Source: Acanthochromis polyacanthus (lineage: Eukaryota; Chordata; Actinopteri; Pomacentridae). From it: a stretch of DNA of 64,000 bases. Where the stretch lies: assembly GCF_021347895.1 (NCBI RefSeq), contig NC_067124.1:198501-262500 (forward strand). The letters run 5' to 3'. Made by a program: the position numbers and the translations under genes. Within the stretch, counting starts at the first letter, position 1, and every line of letters begins with the position of its first letter. Shown here one piece after another: positions 46,101 through 55,616 of this stretch. Below the pieces are notes generated by a model. It did no database searches. It worked only from the letters and a program-made list of their open reading frames with translations, and was not told where the DNA came from.

Positions 46101-46420
46101 ACTACTTTCTCCCCCCTTTCCCATATTTCCATCACAACAAACTCCTGATCCACTCCCTTTTCCAGCAACCTATAAGGAATTTCTTGCTTAATAAATGTTG
46201 CACAACCCCCACCTCCCCCTTGACTTCTGTCACTTCTTATTACTGTATACCCATATACCACGAAATGCAAATTTAGTTTTAACCATGTTTCCTGCACACA
46301 CATTACATCTGGTTTTCTATTCATCTCTTTAATGAAATGTTTGAATTCTTGACCATTAGCCAGCAAACTCCTAGCATTCCATTGAAGGATTAATACCATA
46401 ACTAGAATTAGCCAACCCAT
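43103..46420 (-). CDS. LINE ORF2: endonuclease, reverse transcriptase, RNase H
   Basis: 1105 open codons for target-primed reverse transcription. Apurinic endonuclease (about 1-235): QWNARS, VQETWL, CADFNAHNTLWG, GSDHYPI. Reverse transcriptase (about 430-740): SYRPISLTSTVCKVMERM, GFRKGRSTMDAV, FFDIEKAYD, GTPQGSVISPLLF and the catalytic FADDGALW (FADD, not YADD). RNase H (about 965-1100): YTDGAKQ, VEMVAVLVALQW, CSDSSSVLASL, VPAHVGVRGNERADDLAKRA, with D-E-D-D residues present. It overlaps the 3' end of ORF1 by 13 nt, which suggests coupled translation. The frame ends early by a frameshift, and the missing domain is read at 42642-43100. Confidence 0.95.
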   Translation of the reverse strand: MGWLILVMVLILQWNARSLLANGQEFKHFIKEMNRKPDVMCVQETWLKLNLHFVVYGYTVIRSDRSQGGGGGCATFIKQEIPYRLLEKGVDQEFVVMEIWERGEKVVIINYYNPCKRLSLEKLLGIKGQDSNKVIWCADFNAHNTLWGGAQTDVNGQVIEDLMDERDLVCVNDGRGTRVNITAGTESALDITLVSNTMAGVSNWGMWTASTIGSDHYPILCSAGERLEVRAKVGIRKWVFQKADWDRFQRLCEESMSKTEIFGDIDEINKRVTSAIIRAAEGAIPKSKGKRSRKLVPWWTEECHLAVRNRNKAFRQVKRTHNLQDLVRYKKAQAVVRKTIRQAKRASWRNFCDRIGRTTPVGEVWGMIKKMGGERREWDYPVITSGEESAVSNREKAEVMAQAFVKVHSSDNLSEEGRQGRERTMAQYPGLLNKRARTDDVIDEPFTLAEMVRAIRRSRPTSPGKDQVCYSMLKHLGQGGLVKLLQLYNRVWEEGRLPEAWKEAVVVPIRKPGKDPSKPTSYRPISLTSTVCKVMERMITERLSYQLEKREHLAGCQSGFRKGRSTMDAVVRLESEIRMAQVNKESVIAVFFDIEKAYDMMWKEGLLIKIHNMGIGGRVFNWVKDFLFGRKIQVRIGSDLSNQYAVGNGTPQGSVISPLLFIIMINDVFLKIPVDIGRSFFADDGALWKRGKNMEHAIKKVQGAIDKVVEWGNEWGCRFSVEKTQTLFFTRKRIEEGMKLRMYGHMLERVKSFKFLGVLFDARLTWAEHIRRIEGKCKQVINVMRCLTGREWGASCSALKRLYVALIRPVIDYGSVAYGSASKSLLCKLDVIQAQALRVCSGAVKTSPVPALQVEVGEMPLEIRRRQIIANYWANLQGHNQSHLTKGVLQGFWEGEKSRRQNFAKEANNIAKEFGILNLKVSPTVVYPGVAPWMLVWPEVDWGLLEAKRRGKGMVDLVGEFKCHILTKYSNFTCIYTDGAKQPETGVTGFGVTVPERGIGINRRTSNNLSVYTVEMVAVLVALQWVEKTGLGKALVCSDSSSVLASLRSFHSNSRQDILYSALESLTRIVHQGGQVKFLWVPAHVGVRGNERADDLAKRALLKRK

Positions 46421-47688
46421 GGTGTTTCCTGACTTGACTGATTAGTGAGATTGTCCCTCACTTCTTCCCATGTCAGTCCCACTAAGCCCAAGTGATGCAC
46501 TGCCGCTTTAACAATCAGTTGAATTTTTTCACTTTTTGACTTTACCTCTGCTGTGCTGTTGACCACCCCTGCAATAAATGTTACCAGGTCTCTTTTGTCC
46601 ACATACATTCTGTCACTCATTCTTTGCCGCCCTACGTGACTCCCTAAATCTCCTTGAACGATAGTTTGGCTACTCTGCCCCCTAGCCACTTTCACAGCTT
46701 CAGCATACGAAATCTTCTTTTCCACTCTCACTCTTTGAATATTATTTTCCCATTTCATAGCCTCACATCCTCCATATGCCACGTTATGTGCACCTCCACA
46801 ATTACAGCATTTTGGCTGCACCCCTGTCCCACACTCTCCATACTCATGATCTTCCCCACACCTAGCACACCTCCTCTTGCCCTTGCAGTTTTTGGCTATG
46901 TGTCCAAATCTTTGACAATTAAAGCATCTCAAAGGTTTTGGAACATACGTTCTCACTGGGTAGCTCATAAAACCTAGAAAAACTTTTTTAGGTACACTTT
47001 CTCCTTCAAACTCAATCAATACTGTCTCGCTATCCACTCTCACTCCTCCTTTTGTAGTTTTCATTCTTTGCACACTCATTATTTTCCCCCCTTTAATATT
47101 CTTCTTAAGCTCCTCCATACTTACAGTATGTGATATCCCTGTGATTACTCCTTTACCACCACCACTACCCTTTCCTGCTCCCACCCTCCCTGTGCTCACC
47201 ACCTTGTTTTTCCCCAACTCTTTCAGTTTAAGTGCCTTATCAACTTGCTCATTATTAGTACACTTCACCAATAAATTGCCATCACTCAAGACCTTTGCAA
47301 ACTGTATATCTCCTATTTTATTTGCCAGAATTGTTGTCAGTACAAAAGGGTTAAGCTTCTTCATGCTTTCCTGAGACTTCTCATTGAACCTTATGATAAC
47401 AAACCAGTTCTCCGGTGTTTCCTTTCCAGTATGCTCATCTCCTTCCTCCTCACTGTTACAACTGTCATCATTGCCGTTCTTCTTCCTTTTATTCCTTCCA
47501 ATACTACCCCTTTCAAAATCATAGTCTCCCCCTCCCTCCTCGTCCATATCTGCCCAACTGCCCACTTCTGATCCATTCACGGAACAGTTGTGCTCAACCG
47601 CCAGGAAACTGTCTTCACTTCGACTGGGATTCCCCACACTCTGCCGATTACTTTTACTCCTTCCAATCCCAGCCGATGACGCCGCCAT
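46408..47688 (-). CDS. LINE ORF1: nucleic-acid-binding protein with zinc knuckles
   Basis: About 426 codons, intact. The start is ATG at 47688 (MAASSAGIGRSK). The frame stays open further to GTG in the target duplication, which cannot be the native start. An acidic N-terminal region (about residues 40-90) is followed by a central domain (about 95-270) and three Cys-His knuckles (CFNCQRFGHIAKNC, CARCGEDHEYGEC, CCNCGGAHNVAYGGC) at about 255-315. Such Gag-like ORF1 proteins package LINE RNA. Complete reading frames argue for a young insertion. Confidence 0.92.
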   Translation of the reverse strand: MAASSAGIGRSKSNRQSVGNPSRSEDSFLAVEHNCSVNGSEVGSWADMDEEGGGDYDFERGSIGRNKRKKNGNDDSCNSEEEGDEHTGKETPENWFVIIRFNEKSQESMKKLNPFVLTTILANKIGDIQFAKVLSDGNLLVKCTNNEQVDKALKLKELGKNKVVSTGRVGAGKGSGGGKGVITGISHTVSMEELKKNIKGGKIMSVQRMKTTKGGVRVDSETVLIEFEGESVPKKVFLGFMSYPVRTYVPKPLRCFNCQRFGHIAKNCKGKRRCARCGEDHEYGECGTGVQPKCCNCGGAHNVAYGGCEAMKWENNIQRVRVEKKISYAEAVKVARGQSSQTIVQGDLGSHVGRQRMSDRMYVDKRDLVTFIAGVVNSTAEVKSKSEKIQLIVKAAVHHLGLVGLTWEEVRDNLTNQSSQETPWVG

Positions 47689-47713
47689 CTCCTTCAACGC
47701 TCGCGCTCTACTC

Positions 47714-47727
47714 GTCACCTGTACCTT
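47714..47727. repeat. Target-site duplication of the I-type LINE, right copy
   Basis: GTCACCTGTACCTT, second copy, followed by 'tagagctctgaataaaag' as in the unoccupied arm B. Confidence 0.9.
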
Positions 47728-47945
47728 TAGAGCTCTGAATAAAAGAACAAAAGATTTATTGCAAAGAACAAAAAGGTTTTGCCTCCACAGCAGCTTGTTA
47801 TGAAAATGATTGTATTTGATGATAGAATGTTCTTATTCATTGTAATACTGTGTGATGTGTGCTAAAAGAGGAACAAGGACACGAGCTATCATCAGTATTA
47901 TTTCATCTTACATGTCTAATTTTAAAAATATGACATTATATAAAT
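47728..47945 (-). repeat. Inverted duplication, arm A (inner part)
   Basis: Pairs with about 51211-51430 in reverse complement: shared 'agctctgaataaaagaac', 'cagcagcttgttatgaaaat', 'aggaacaaggacacgagcta' and the flank 'atataaatatgcactactg'. Confidence 0.92.
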
Positions 47946-47948
47946 ATG

Positions 47949-48309
47949 CACTACTGTTCAAAAGTTTGAGGTCACTTAGAAATGTCCTTTTTTTAAAATC
48001 AGTTCTTTTCAATGAAGATAGCATTAAATAAATGATAAATCCAGTCTTGACCTTGTTAATGTGGTAAATGACTCTTCTAGCTGGAAACGGCAGATTTTTA
48101 ATGGAATATCTCCATAGGGGTACAGAGGAACATTTCCAGCAACCATCACTCCTGTGTTCTAATGCTACATTGTGTTAGCTAATGGTGTTGAAAGGCTCAT
48201 TGATGATTAGAAAACCCTTGTGCAGTTATGTTAGCACATGAATGAAAGTGGGAGCTTTCGTGGAGAACATGGAATTGTCTGGATGACCCCAAACTTTTGA
48301 ACGGTAGTG
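47949..48309. mobile_element. Short non-autonomous Tc1/mariner-type element (MITE)
   Basis: About 360 bp between inverted ends CACTACTGTTCAAAAGTTT and the reverse complement of 'aaacttttgaacggtagtg'. There is no coding region. The left end lies at the inner boundary of arm A, and a matching terminus sits at the inner boundary of arm B. Confidence 0.75.
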
Positions 48310-48365
48310 TACAGAAGGATATGGAAATCATAACGCAGTGTTTGAGCGGTCGTAGGTGAGCTGGT

Positions 48366-48535
48366 GTGCTAAGGATGAAGAGTGGAAAGGCACTTGGTCC
48401 TGATGATATACCTGTGGAGGTATGGAAGTGTCTCGGAGAGGTAGCAGTAGAGTTTGTGACTGGGTTGTTCAACAGGATCTTAGATAGTGAGAAGATGCCC
48501 GAGGAATGGAGGAGAAGTGTGCTGTGTTCCTCTGA
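48366..48535 (+). pseudogene. LINE reverse transcriptase fragment (RTE-like)
   Basis: Open frame MKSGKALGPDDIPVEVWKCL through FNRILDSEKMPEEWRRS, a conserved block just before the first RT motifs in fish RTE/Rex-type LINEs. It breaks off after that. Confidence 0.65.
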
Positions 48536-49039
48536 TGCTCACTTGAACTAAAAGCATTTGAGCTGCACAAAGTGTGAAATGAGAGAGGAAGCAGTGAATC
48601 TCCAAACTGCTGACAGACTTTCACACATTATTGTCCAGTGAAAATCAGCTTTTTGTGCAGCCACACTTGATCCTGATTTGAGTCTTTAAGTCCTGTTCTA
48701 GTGATGAAATGAGAACTTCCTTCATCTTGTGTGTGATGGAGAAGAATAAAGGGCTGTGGCTAAAAATCCTGACTCTGAGTTCTTCATTACAAACACACAT
48801 TATATCAGCTGGTTATTATTCATCTGCTTTGTTCTACTCAACATGGAACACAGAGATCAGAACAGGTAGAAATTTAAATATAAAACATCATTTATTTTAC
48901 AGTTGTAAATTTGATTAAATAGAATTAAAAATGTCAACAAAAAGATCAGATCTTAATAATTTATCGTCTCCATAATGTAAAGTCACTTCTGTTCACCTTT
49001 TTGGTTCTGAATCAGAGAAAGCAGCATTTTCTCATCAAT
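48536..49039. other. Unassigned part of the spacer
   Basis: No supported feature. Confidence 0.4.
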
Positions 49040-49340
49040 TCTGTTTCGTGCTTTAATCATTAATTTTCAGGTCATCCTTGTTACTGAACTGTTTTCCATC
49101 ATGATGAACTTTTCTTGCCATAAATCTCCATAACTTTCTGATGGGATTAAGGTGTGAGGACTTGGCAGTCAGTTCATCACATCTAGATCACTCTTTCCAA
49201 AGTATTCTGTGCTCTTCTGTGGTTTGTGGTAAATTCATCCTGAAATCCTTCCATTTCTGTCCTCAATATTCTACCAAATATGAAAGATTCCTTTGGAAGC
49301 AGATCTTCAAGGATTTTAGATTTGATTTCCAACAGTCAGA
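49040..49340 (-). mobile_element. Degenerate Tc1 transposase relic
   Basis: The complement of 'gatgggattaaggtgtgagg' and of its flanks resembles the [15 protein letters not shown] block of Tc1 transposases followed by the C-terminal segment, with many substitutions. No ends identified. Confidence 0.45.
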
Positions 49341-49711
49341 ATGTTAGAAGTTTCCCTGTTGATCATATTTTACTGATAGTTTCTCCCAAATGTTTCAGCT
49401 CATTTTTACTGGAATATTCTGAAGTAAAGTTTGTGTTTTCTGGTGAATGGATCAGATCTCACATTTAGTTTCAATCAAACCCTGAGGCTTCTGGAAAATA
49501 CACACAGCTTTAAAATAATGTTGGATCATCTGCTGACTGTGTCGTTATTAAATGCTTTTAGAGTTTCATTATTTTAACCCTCGTGTCATTTTAAAGTTTG
49601 AAAATGTGGAAAATAATAAATATTTTCACAGTGAAACTTCTGATGTCCACATTTTGACATTTTTGGGAAATTTTTCAACATTTTTTGGTGCAAAAAGAAG
49701 AAACGTTTCAA

Positions 49712-49787
49712 AAGAACATTCACATAAAAATCGACCAAAATCCAGTAAATTCTCTGGATTTTGGTTGATTTTTATGTGAATGTTCTT
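49712..49787. repeat. Near-perfect 34-bp hairpin with 8-nt loop
   Basis: Arms 49712-49745 and 49754-49787 are reverse complements with one G-T type mismatch. The loop is TAAATTCT. It sits in AT-rich spacer sequence with no surrounding transposon coding region. Confidence 0.9.
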
Positions 49788-51139
49788 AAAGAAAATATCA
49801 GAAGTTTTACTGATAAATATGGAATCACTTTAGATATTTTTAGAATTTTTATGGAGAATGTTTACTAATTTTTTGAAAATATTTACAAGAATTTTCCTGC
49901 CAAATTAGGGGGATTTTGTTTTGTTATTATAAATAAAGCTTTTAAGGAATTTTTGGATTTTTTTTCCTGAAGGTTTTTGCACATTTTCATAAATTGGGTG
50001 AATTTTTTTGCTGAATTTCTGGATTTTTTTCCTGTTTTTTGGTGGCGTAAATGAAGGCAACAGGAGGGTTGATATCCAGAGCTAATAATAAACAGCAGAG
50101 GACTGATGGGTCTCCTTGGTGTTTGCTCCTGTTAACATCTCATCTTCTAGTAGTTCCACATTGAAGGAATTCTGCTGGACAACATTGAGAGCATATGAAT
50201 GAATTTTCCATCCAAAATAATGCAGTGAATGTCAAATAAAGTGGTGTTGAAGCTTGTCAGAAGCTTTCAATGAATGTAGAAAGAGTGTAAAAGCAGCATC
50301 CTCTACCAAATGAGCACAATCCATCAATCATCATCAAAGTGTCCAAATTCCAGAGAAGACATGAACTGCAGATTGTAAATGAGTCAAAGTATCCATTTAA
50401 AATCATTTCTAGACCATGATCACAAAGTCAAACACTAGATTGTTCTTTTGTCCTTTTGTGTCTCATTTTCACAATATTTTGTCTGGTTTTTGTCTCATTT
50501 TTTGTCTTTTTTAATCTGACTTTTGTGGTTTTGATCCTGTAGTAAAAAGCGGTCCGGCCCACTTGAGATCAAACTGGGCTAAATGTGGAACCTGAACTAA
50601 AATGAGTGTGACTCCCTGATTGAAAGCTTCTTTGAATGCTTCAAACAGTCATTCTCTAATATCAGCCCAGAAAAACGGATCAAAGTTGGTTGTAAGTCCA
50701 TCTGGAGCCGCTGATTTCCCCAAAGACATTTTCATTCCAGCTCTATCAATCTCTCCAAACACGTGCTTTTAAAGTCAGTCTGAGGAAGAAATGCTTTGAC
50801 TTTTGAAAATAAATAAGTAAATTTTTATCCTTGCGGTAGTTTTATCTCATATCTTTCTCATTTTATGCATATTTGTGGTAGTTTTGTCTCATATGTCAGT
50901 TATTTTATGTAGATTTCTGGTTGCTTTATCCATTTCTTGGTCATTTTATTCCTATTTGTGATAGTTTTAATACTAATATTTAAATGAGTCTGATTATTCT
51001 CCATCATTTCTAACACTGGTGGCTCTAAACCTTCATATTTCTACATATTAGTGTCCCTCTATGATCAATAATACTGGAGGGTCTGAACCTCAGTATTTAA
51101 ACTGCTTCATTTCTTTTGTCAAACCAATCTGATTTATCT
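49788..51139. other. Unassigned part of the spacer
   Basis: AT-rich. Repeated phrases such as 'gttttgtctcatatnt', 'cattttatgcatatttgtgg' and 'cattttattcctatttgtga' between 50830 and 50960 suggest an irregular short tandem array. No gene. Confidence 0.4.
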
Positions 51140-51210
51140 GCAGGAAAAACTGATTTCAAGAAAAAGGACATTTCTGAGTGACCTCAAACTTTTGAACAGT
51201 AGTGCATATT
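51140..51210. mobile_element. Isolated terminus of the 'CACTACTGTTCAAAAG' element family
   Basis: The reverse complement of the left 55 bp of the MITE at 47949 occurs here, including the identical external flank. It marks the inner border of arm B. Confidence 0.75.
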
Positions 51211-51966
51211 TATATCATGTCATATTTTTTAAAAAATTAGACATGTAAGATGAAATAATATTGATGATAGCTCGTGTCCTTGTTCCTCTTTTAGCACACA
51301 TCACACAGTATTACAATGAATAAGAACATTCAATCATCAAATACAATCATTTTCATAACAAGCTGCTGTGGAGGCAAAACCTTTTTGTTCTTTGCAATAA
51401 ATCTTTTGTTCTTTTATTCAGAGCTCTGAAGGTACAGGTGACACAGAGTGCAAAGCAGTCTATGTGTCAAGTCAAACTGGAAGGAGCTGAAAACTCAAAG
51501 GAGAAGCATTTACGCACAGGTCCTACACTCAGCTGGGGCGGAAACAATCTGCGGCTGCAGGTTTGCCACCGGCGGGATACATGAGAACACACGCAGCACT
51601 GAGGAGGAACTGAGAATGAATGACCGAGTTCAAACAAAGTGTCCGTGAGTTTCTGTTGGGAAAGCATCAAGATGTGCAGCAAACTGTGCAGGATTGCCTT
51701 CATCTCCAAAATCCGGGTTGCAGTCGGTAAGAGCAGAATTCTGGAGACTCTAAAAGACTGTTTAAGCTGCCGATGTGTGCCACTGCAGTATGTGTTAGCA
51801 TTAGCATTAGCCACGGAGTAAACTTTGTCTGTTTACCAATAATTTCCGTGTGTTTTGTAATTATTCAGTTGAAAATAAGATTGCAGGCTAATTGGTGCTA
51901 ATTAGAGGGTTCCAGCTAAGACCAGTGAATTCATCCTGTTTGTAATGGTGGGTTTTTGTGTATTTA
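51211..51966 (+). repeat. Inverted duplication, arm B (inner part)
   Basis: Reverse complement of 47728-47945 and 41786-42340. It crosses the LINE insertion point without a LINE: 'agctctgaaggtacaggtgacacagagtg' is the unoccupied target. Confidence 0.93.
51620..51726 (+). other. Candidate short coding exon in arm B
   Basis: ATG at 51620 opens 107 nt to a good donor (CG/GTAAGA at 51727). The product begins MTEFKQSVREFLLGKHQD. The arm A counterpart (near 42060-42167, minus strand) keeps the ATG and donor but has a 2-bp deletion that shifts the frame. No homology recognised. Confidence 0.3.
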
Positions 51967-51967
51967 T

Positions 51968-52290
51968 GGGGAGTGCCAGCGTGTCCTCATTTGTTACGGT
52001 CACTTGGTACAAAATGGCTACCGGTTGGCAAGAACCAGCATTAGCATAACGGCTTGCAGCGATACGTAAATTTATCGCTTTTCGTGAATGAAAATGCACA
52101 TGTATTTACCACAATGGTAATATCATGTGTAGTTGTTGGTTGTACTAAGCGTTTTAAGAAAGGATCAGGCTTGAAATTTCACCGGATACCGATTTCAGGA
52201 GAGAGAAGATGGCAGCCGGAAAAAGTGGACCCCAGTAAGCAGCAGAGATCGTGTTTGTGGCTCCCACTTTTCTTCAGGTAAACTATTCAA
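51968..52290 (+). mobile_element. Left end of a THAP-bearing DNA transposon (ISL2EU-like)
   Basis: Starts GGGGAGTGCCAGCGTG after an AT at 51966-51967. The other end, GGGGAGTGCCAGTGTT in reverse, lies at 62492 followed by AT at 62493-62494. Both termini share a subterminal 'ccggttggcaa' block. The arm A empty site has a single AT. A 2-bp AT duplication and a THAP-type transposase are what I expect of ISL2EU elements, but the transposase core is missing. Confidence 0.6.
52114..52277 (+). pseudogene. THAP domain exon of the DNA transposon
   Basis: ATG at 52114, then SCVVVGC, KFHRIP and R-W: the start of a THAP zinc-coordinating DNA-binding domain (C-x4-C spaced as in THAP proteins). The expected later 'CGSHF' block is present at about 52254-52270 but in another frame, so an indel has occurred. 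The exon ends at donor CAG/GTAAAC (52278). THAP domains bind transposon ends. Confidence 0.7.
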
Positions 52291-52429
52291 CAGTTTAGCA
52301 TCTTTAGTATGTCCAACTTTGAGCATATTTACCAAAAGATATTGATTTAGTGTTGCATCCTTCGCATGAAGCGATCTCTACACTTTGGGTTTGGTTCAGT
52401 GTTGTCATGTGTTACCGATCGCTTTTTAG

Positions 52430-52880
52430 GCGATGAAAGTAGGGCTGGGCGATATGACGATAGATATCGTCTGGACGATAGAAAATGTCTATCGTTTTAT
52501 GTGAAGATCCTATCGTTTATATCGCAGTGTCGCAAAACACGCTTTACGGCAGTATTTTACATCACCGACGTGCCTTACGGCAAGCCCAGGCACGTGGCAG
52601 CGGCGCCAACTTAGCGACTTTCCAAAGCGTCCTAGCGACTTTTTTTTTGTCAAAAGCGACTAGCGACAAATCTAGCGACTTTTTTGTGCCGTTTTGGAGA
52701 CTCTGACAGGAAAACTCGGATCATTCTGCAGTTACTGTCCTCAACGAGCAGCAGGTGCTGCTGTGAGCTTCTCCCTGTCCCAAAGCACAGGCTGTCAGTC
52801 CGCAGCAGTCCCAGTGAGGGGAGAGGGAGACCCACATCACTCCGTGGCCAGACGGCATGTCAGAGAGAAGCTCCGCTGAG
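52430..52880. repeat. Dispersed repeat pieces inside the composite
   Basis: 'gggctgggcgatatgacgat' with alternating ATCG/CGAT palindromic runs to about 52540, then several 'tagcgacttt' repeats (52610-52690), both typical of abundant fish DNA-transposon fragments. Family not assigned. Confidence 0.5.
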
Positions 52881-53240
52881 AGCTCCCACATAACATAAGA
52901 AGATATTCACTGAACCAGAAAGACACGGAGACTGTAACTTTTACTTGCAAGGGTACCACAGCACAGTGTAACAAGACACATTAGTGCGAGCGACAAAGAC
53001 TGCTCCCATACGAAGTTTATTTTATACACAAGCAGAAATGAAAACAGCATAAGATAAGAAATCGCTCAAGTTACACAAGGGGGTGTGCTAAGCTGAAAGA
53101 GTGGAAATATACTGACTAGAAGAGCAAGATGCGTGTGTGTGGGTATGTAATGAAAATTATTATATAAAGACACTATATACAATTAGTTAATGCCCTAGGG
53201 TTTGATTATGATAGATGTATTTACAAGTTCAACTCTAACA
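52881..53240 (-). repeat. Candidate 3' LTR of ERV-1
   Basis: On the minus strand the purine run AGGAGGGA (53248-53241) precedes TGTTAGAG, a plausible LTR start. A TATAAAATAAA element follows near 53030, which can serve as promoter or polyadenylation signal. The low-coordinate end is uncertain because no second LTR is in the window. Confidence 0.55.
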
Positions 53241-53418
53241 TTCCCTCCTGTTTATCATGATCAAAAAGTGTGAAGATCAGTTAACAACATCTTGTAAAAC
53301 ATTTTCTGCTGTCACGTCATTAAACTACACTTCAACATCATCATTCTCATCATTGGAGTCATATTGTGGTTCTTCCATTTCAAGTGCAGCATAAGCAACA
53401 ACAGAAGTGGTTATCATT

Positions 53419-53883
53419 TTAGAAATCATGGATCTTAAACATGGTAAAATGCAGGTAGCAAAATATTAACAAAATACATACGCTTATAATTACAAATCTT
53501 TTAATAGCCTGAAAAATACCACCAGATGTAAACCAAGAGGTAAAATCCCAGCCTGGAAAAATACCTTTGTCTCGGTTGCTTAAAATGTCTGTTTTAATCT
53601 CATCCAATTTCTGTCTGATTAAAGTGTAATTGCCTTTGTGATCAGGGATGTATGTACAGCAATGGTCATTAACAACTTCACAAACTCCTCCTTGTGCTGC
53701 TAAAAGAAGGTCTAAAGCTATTCTGTTTTGGAGTGTCATTTGCTTGATAGCCTCAAGTTCAGGATTGTTTTCCAGCTGGTCAGTTATGTCAATTAGTGCG
53801 TTAGTGAGGTTATTGAGAGAAAACCAAAGCTTATTTACACTTGCGGACAATCTTGATGTACCATATGAAGGAACTAAAGACAT
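53419..53883 (-). pseudogene. ERV-1 env, transmembrane subunit
   Basis: About 154 codons open. It has a heptad region, then an immunosuppressive-domain-like stretch beginning LQNRIALDLLL, and the CX6CC motif (CEVVNDHCC). A hydrophobic membrane anchor (about residues 129-148) and a short tail follow. The frame is separated from the surface subunit by a frameshift in a run of eight T (53884-53891 on the plus strand is A). This subunit carries membrane fusion in exogenous relatives. As it stands it has no start of its own. Confidence 0.8.
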
Positions 53884-54776
53884 TAAAAAAAACGTTTTAG
53901 TTTACTGAAAGCAGGTTGTTGTTCTTCTTTAGTTTCACGGCTTTGGATTCGGTGTGTGTGTATATATGTCCTGTTCTCTAATTGTTGGTCAGAAATGACA
54001 ATTTCAGCAGGTTGCAAATGAACTAAAGTACAAGTACCGCACCAATCAAATGGCAAGTACCAATAAAGAAGTCCTCCACATTGCCACATCATTTCGGGTG
54101 GAGTGGAGATTTTTGGTCTGAGATTAATGGTTATGTTTTTTCCAGTTCTATATTTATCCTCAGAAAACCACCAAGATGCGTTAAATCCTGCAATAAAGGG
54201 AACTGATAAGATAGCAGACGAGTTACTGGAAAGTGATATTATATGGATGCAATTAGGTGTTCCTGGTAAGTGATGCCTGTACATATCGCCACAGGTGCGT
54301 TGGAGACACAATGGAAAAGGAATGTTAGCTCGTAATGATGCAATCCCTACCCCCAATGTGGTGTTCGTAGCCTGTGAAAAATTAGTGGGATCCAGCCATT
54401 TTCCCTTATGAATAGTACAATTTGGAAACCAGTATGACATGTTACCGGTGAAATTTCTTATCATTCTGAGTGTGCTTTCTCCGAATATACACATTGTTTC
54501 TGATTTATTAAGTCCTATAGGAGTGAAAATGGTCTGATGTGTAGCATGATGAGGTAATTGTGAGCACACGTAGCAATTGGTGACATTATTCTGTTGTGCT
54601 GTAAAATTCATAGCTTTATACCAGAAGTTCTGTTCCCAAGTCGCTGCCATAGAGTGTTCATGGGTTCTTTTAGTCCTGTGAGTTCCTGTAGAGGAGAGAG
54701 AGAAGAAGAGGAAGAAGGAAAACCACAGAAGTGACAAAGTCACCCCTGCGACTAGCAGGAGTCACCAGAGAGCCAT
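53884..54776 (-). pseudogene. ERV-1 env, surface subunit
   Basis: The likely start is ATG at 54776, but an in-frame TGA lies at 54764-54762. The frame is open from there to 53883. A hydrophobic leader (LLWFSFFLFFSL) is followed by a roughly 260-residue ectodomain with many N-X-S/T sites (NFTAQQNNVTN, NMSYW, NTTLG) and a CXXC (CYVC). It ends in a basic KLKR, a plausible processing site, right at the frameshift. The pattern is that of a class I receptor-binding subunit. Two lesions (early stop, terminal frameshift) prevent full-length translation. Confidence 0.8.
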
Positions 54777-54823
54777 TCTGGAGTTGGGCGCGGATCAGTT
54801 GGTTTCTTCACCGGGTTGAGACG

Positions 54824-55616
54824 TCAGCACCCTATCTCACTAAGATTCAGTGGATTGTTGTTGTTTTGTGGAAGTGGAAAAGGTCTCCCATGCACGATCT
54901 CAAACGGTGTTATTGTTGTGTCTCCCGTAGGCGTAATTCTCATCCACAGTTTAACCAAGGATAAACAATCTGGCCAAGGCCTCTTGGTTTCTTCCATAGT
55001 TTTGGCTAGTCTGTTTTTTATTGTCTGATTCATACGTTCTACAGGGCCGGCGGATTGTGGATGATATGCGCAGTGATTTTTTTTAGTGAGAAACCCAATG
55101 CCTGTGAGCAATGTGTCATAATTGCATTTACAAAATGTGTACCATTATCTGATCTAATTATGGCGGGAATACCGTAAATTGGAAAGTAATGGTTGCAGAG
55201 AGCTTTTGCTACAGTTATGGCTGTGTTATCTTTGGTTGGGTATATTTCAACCCATTTTGAAAACGCATCTACAACCACTAAACAATACTTTAGTCCTTTT
55301 GATGCTGTTAGTTCAATAAAGTCCATATGAATTGTATGGAAGGGGTGTTGTGCTGGAGGAAATTGTCCCCTCTTTGGTCTCATATTTCCTTGCGGATTGT
55401 TCTTACAACAAATTAAACATTTTCTGCAGTATTCCTTGGCAAAGTCAGAAAAATTTACAGCGAAGAACTGTCTCTGTATCATGTGTACCATCCCTCCTGT
55501 TGAGACATGTGTCAAACCATGGCTCACCAGGGCAGCTGTGGGGAATAGAGAACGTGGAAGGACGGGCTTATTATGAATATGATAAAGGTCATTTTACAAA
55601 ACTGCCCCACGTCTGA
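54824..55616 (-). pseudogene. ERV-1 integrase
   Basis: Two frames. 55527-55039 has the zinc-binding HHCC part (GLTHVSTGG with CRKCLIC) and the first two catalytic acids (MDFIEL and RSDNGTHF). 55111-54824 has the third (YHPQSAGPVERMN, E) and the C-terminal domain. A frameshift lies near 55080-55110. Upstream, 55528-55616 continues the linker from RNase H. The enzyme inserts viral DNA. It overlaps the env start slightly in the usual way. Confidence 0.85.

Larger units (their letters stand above)
42355..47713 (-). mobile_element. Nearly intact I-type LINE
   Basis: 5359-bp minus-strand element with 14-bp target duplications, full 5' end (the sequence starts gagtagagcg just after the duplication), two overlapping ORFs and a simple (GAA)n 3' tail (42355-42378 on the plus strand is CTT repeats). 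The RNase H domain in ORF2 places it in the I superfamily (I/Nimb-like). One frameshift near the end of ORF2 is the only clear lesion. Confidence 0.93.

Noticed and set aside
46654..47803. Several plus-strand frames of 70-107 codons
   Set aside because: They are antisense to the LINE ORF1.
53419..54776. Env as a co-opted host gene
   Set aside because: An early stop and a frameshift interrupt it, it sits in a provirus with decayed pol and an LTR, and no independent promoter or splice structure is seen.
54731..55028. Plus-strand frames over env and integrase
   Set aside because: They are antisense to retroviral coding sequence and unsupported.
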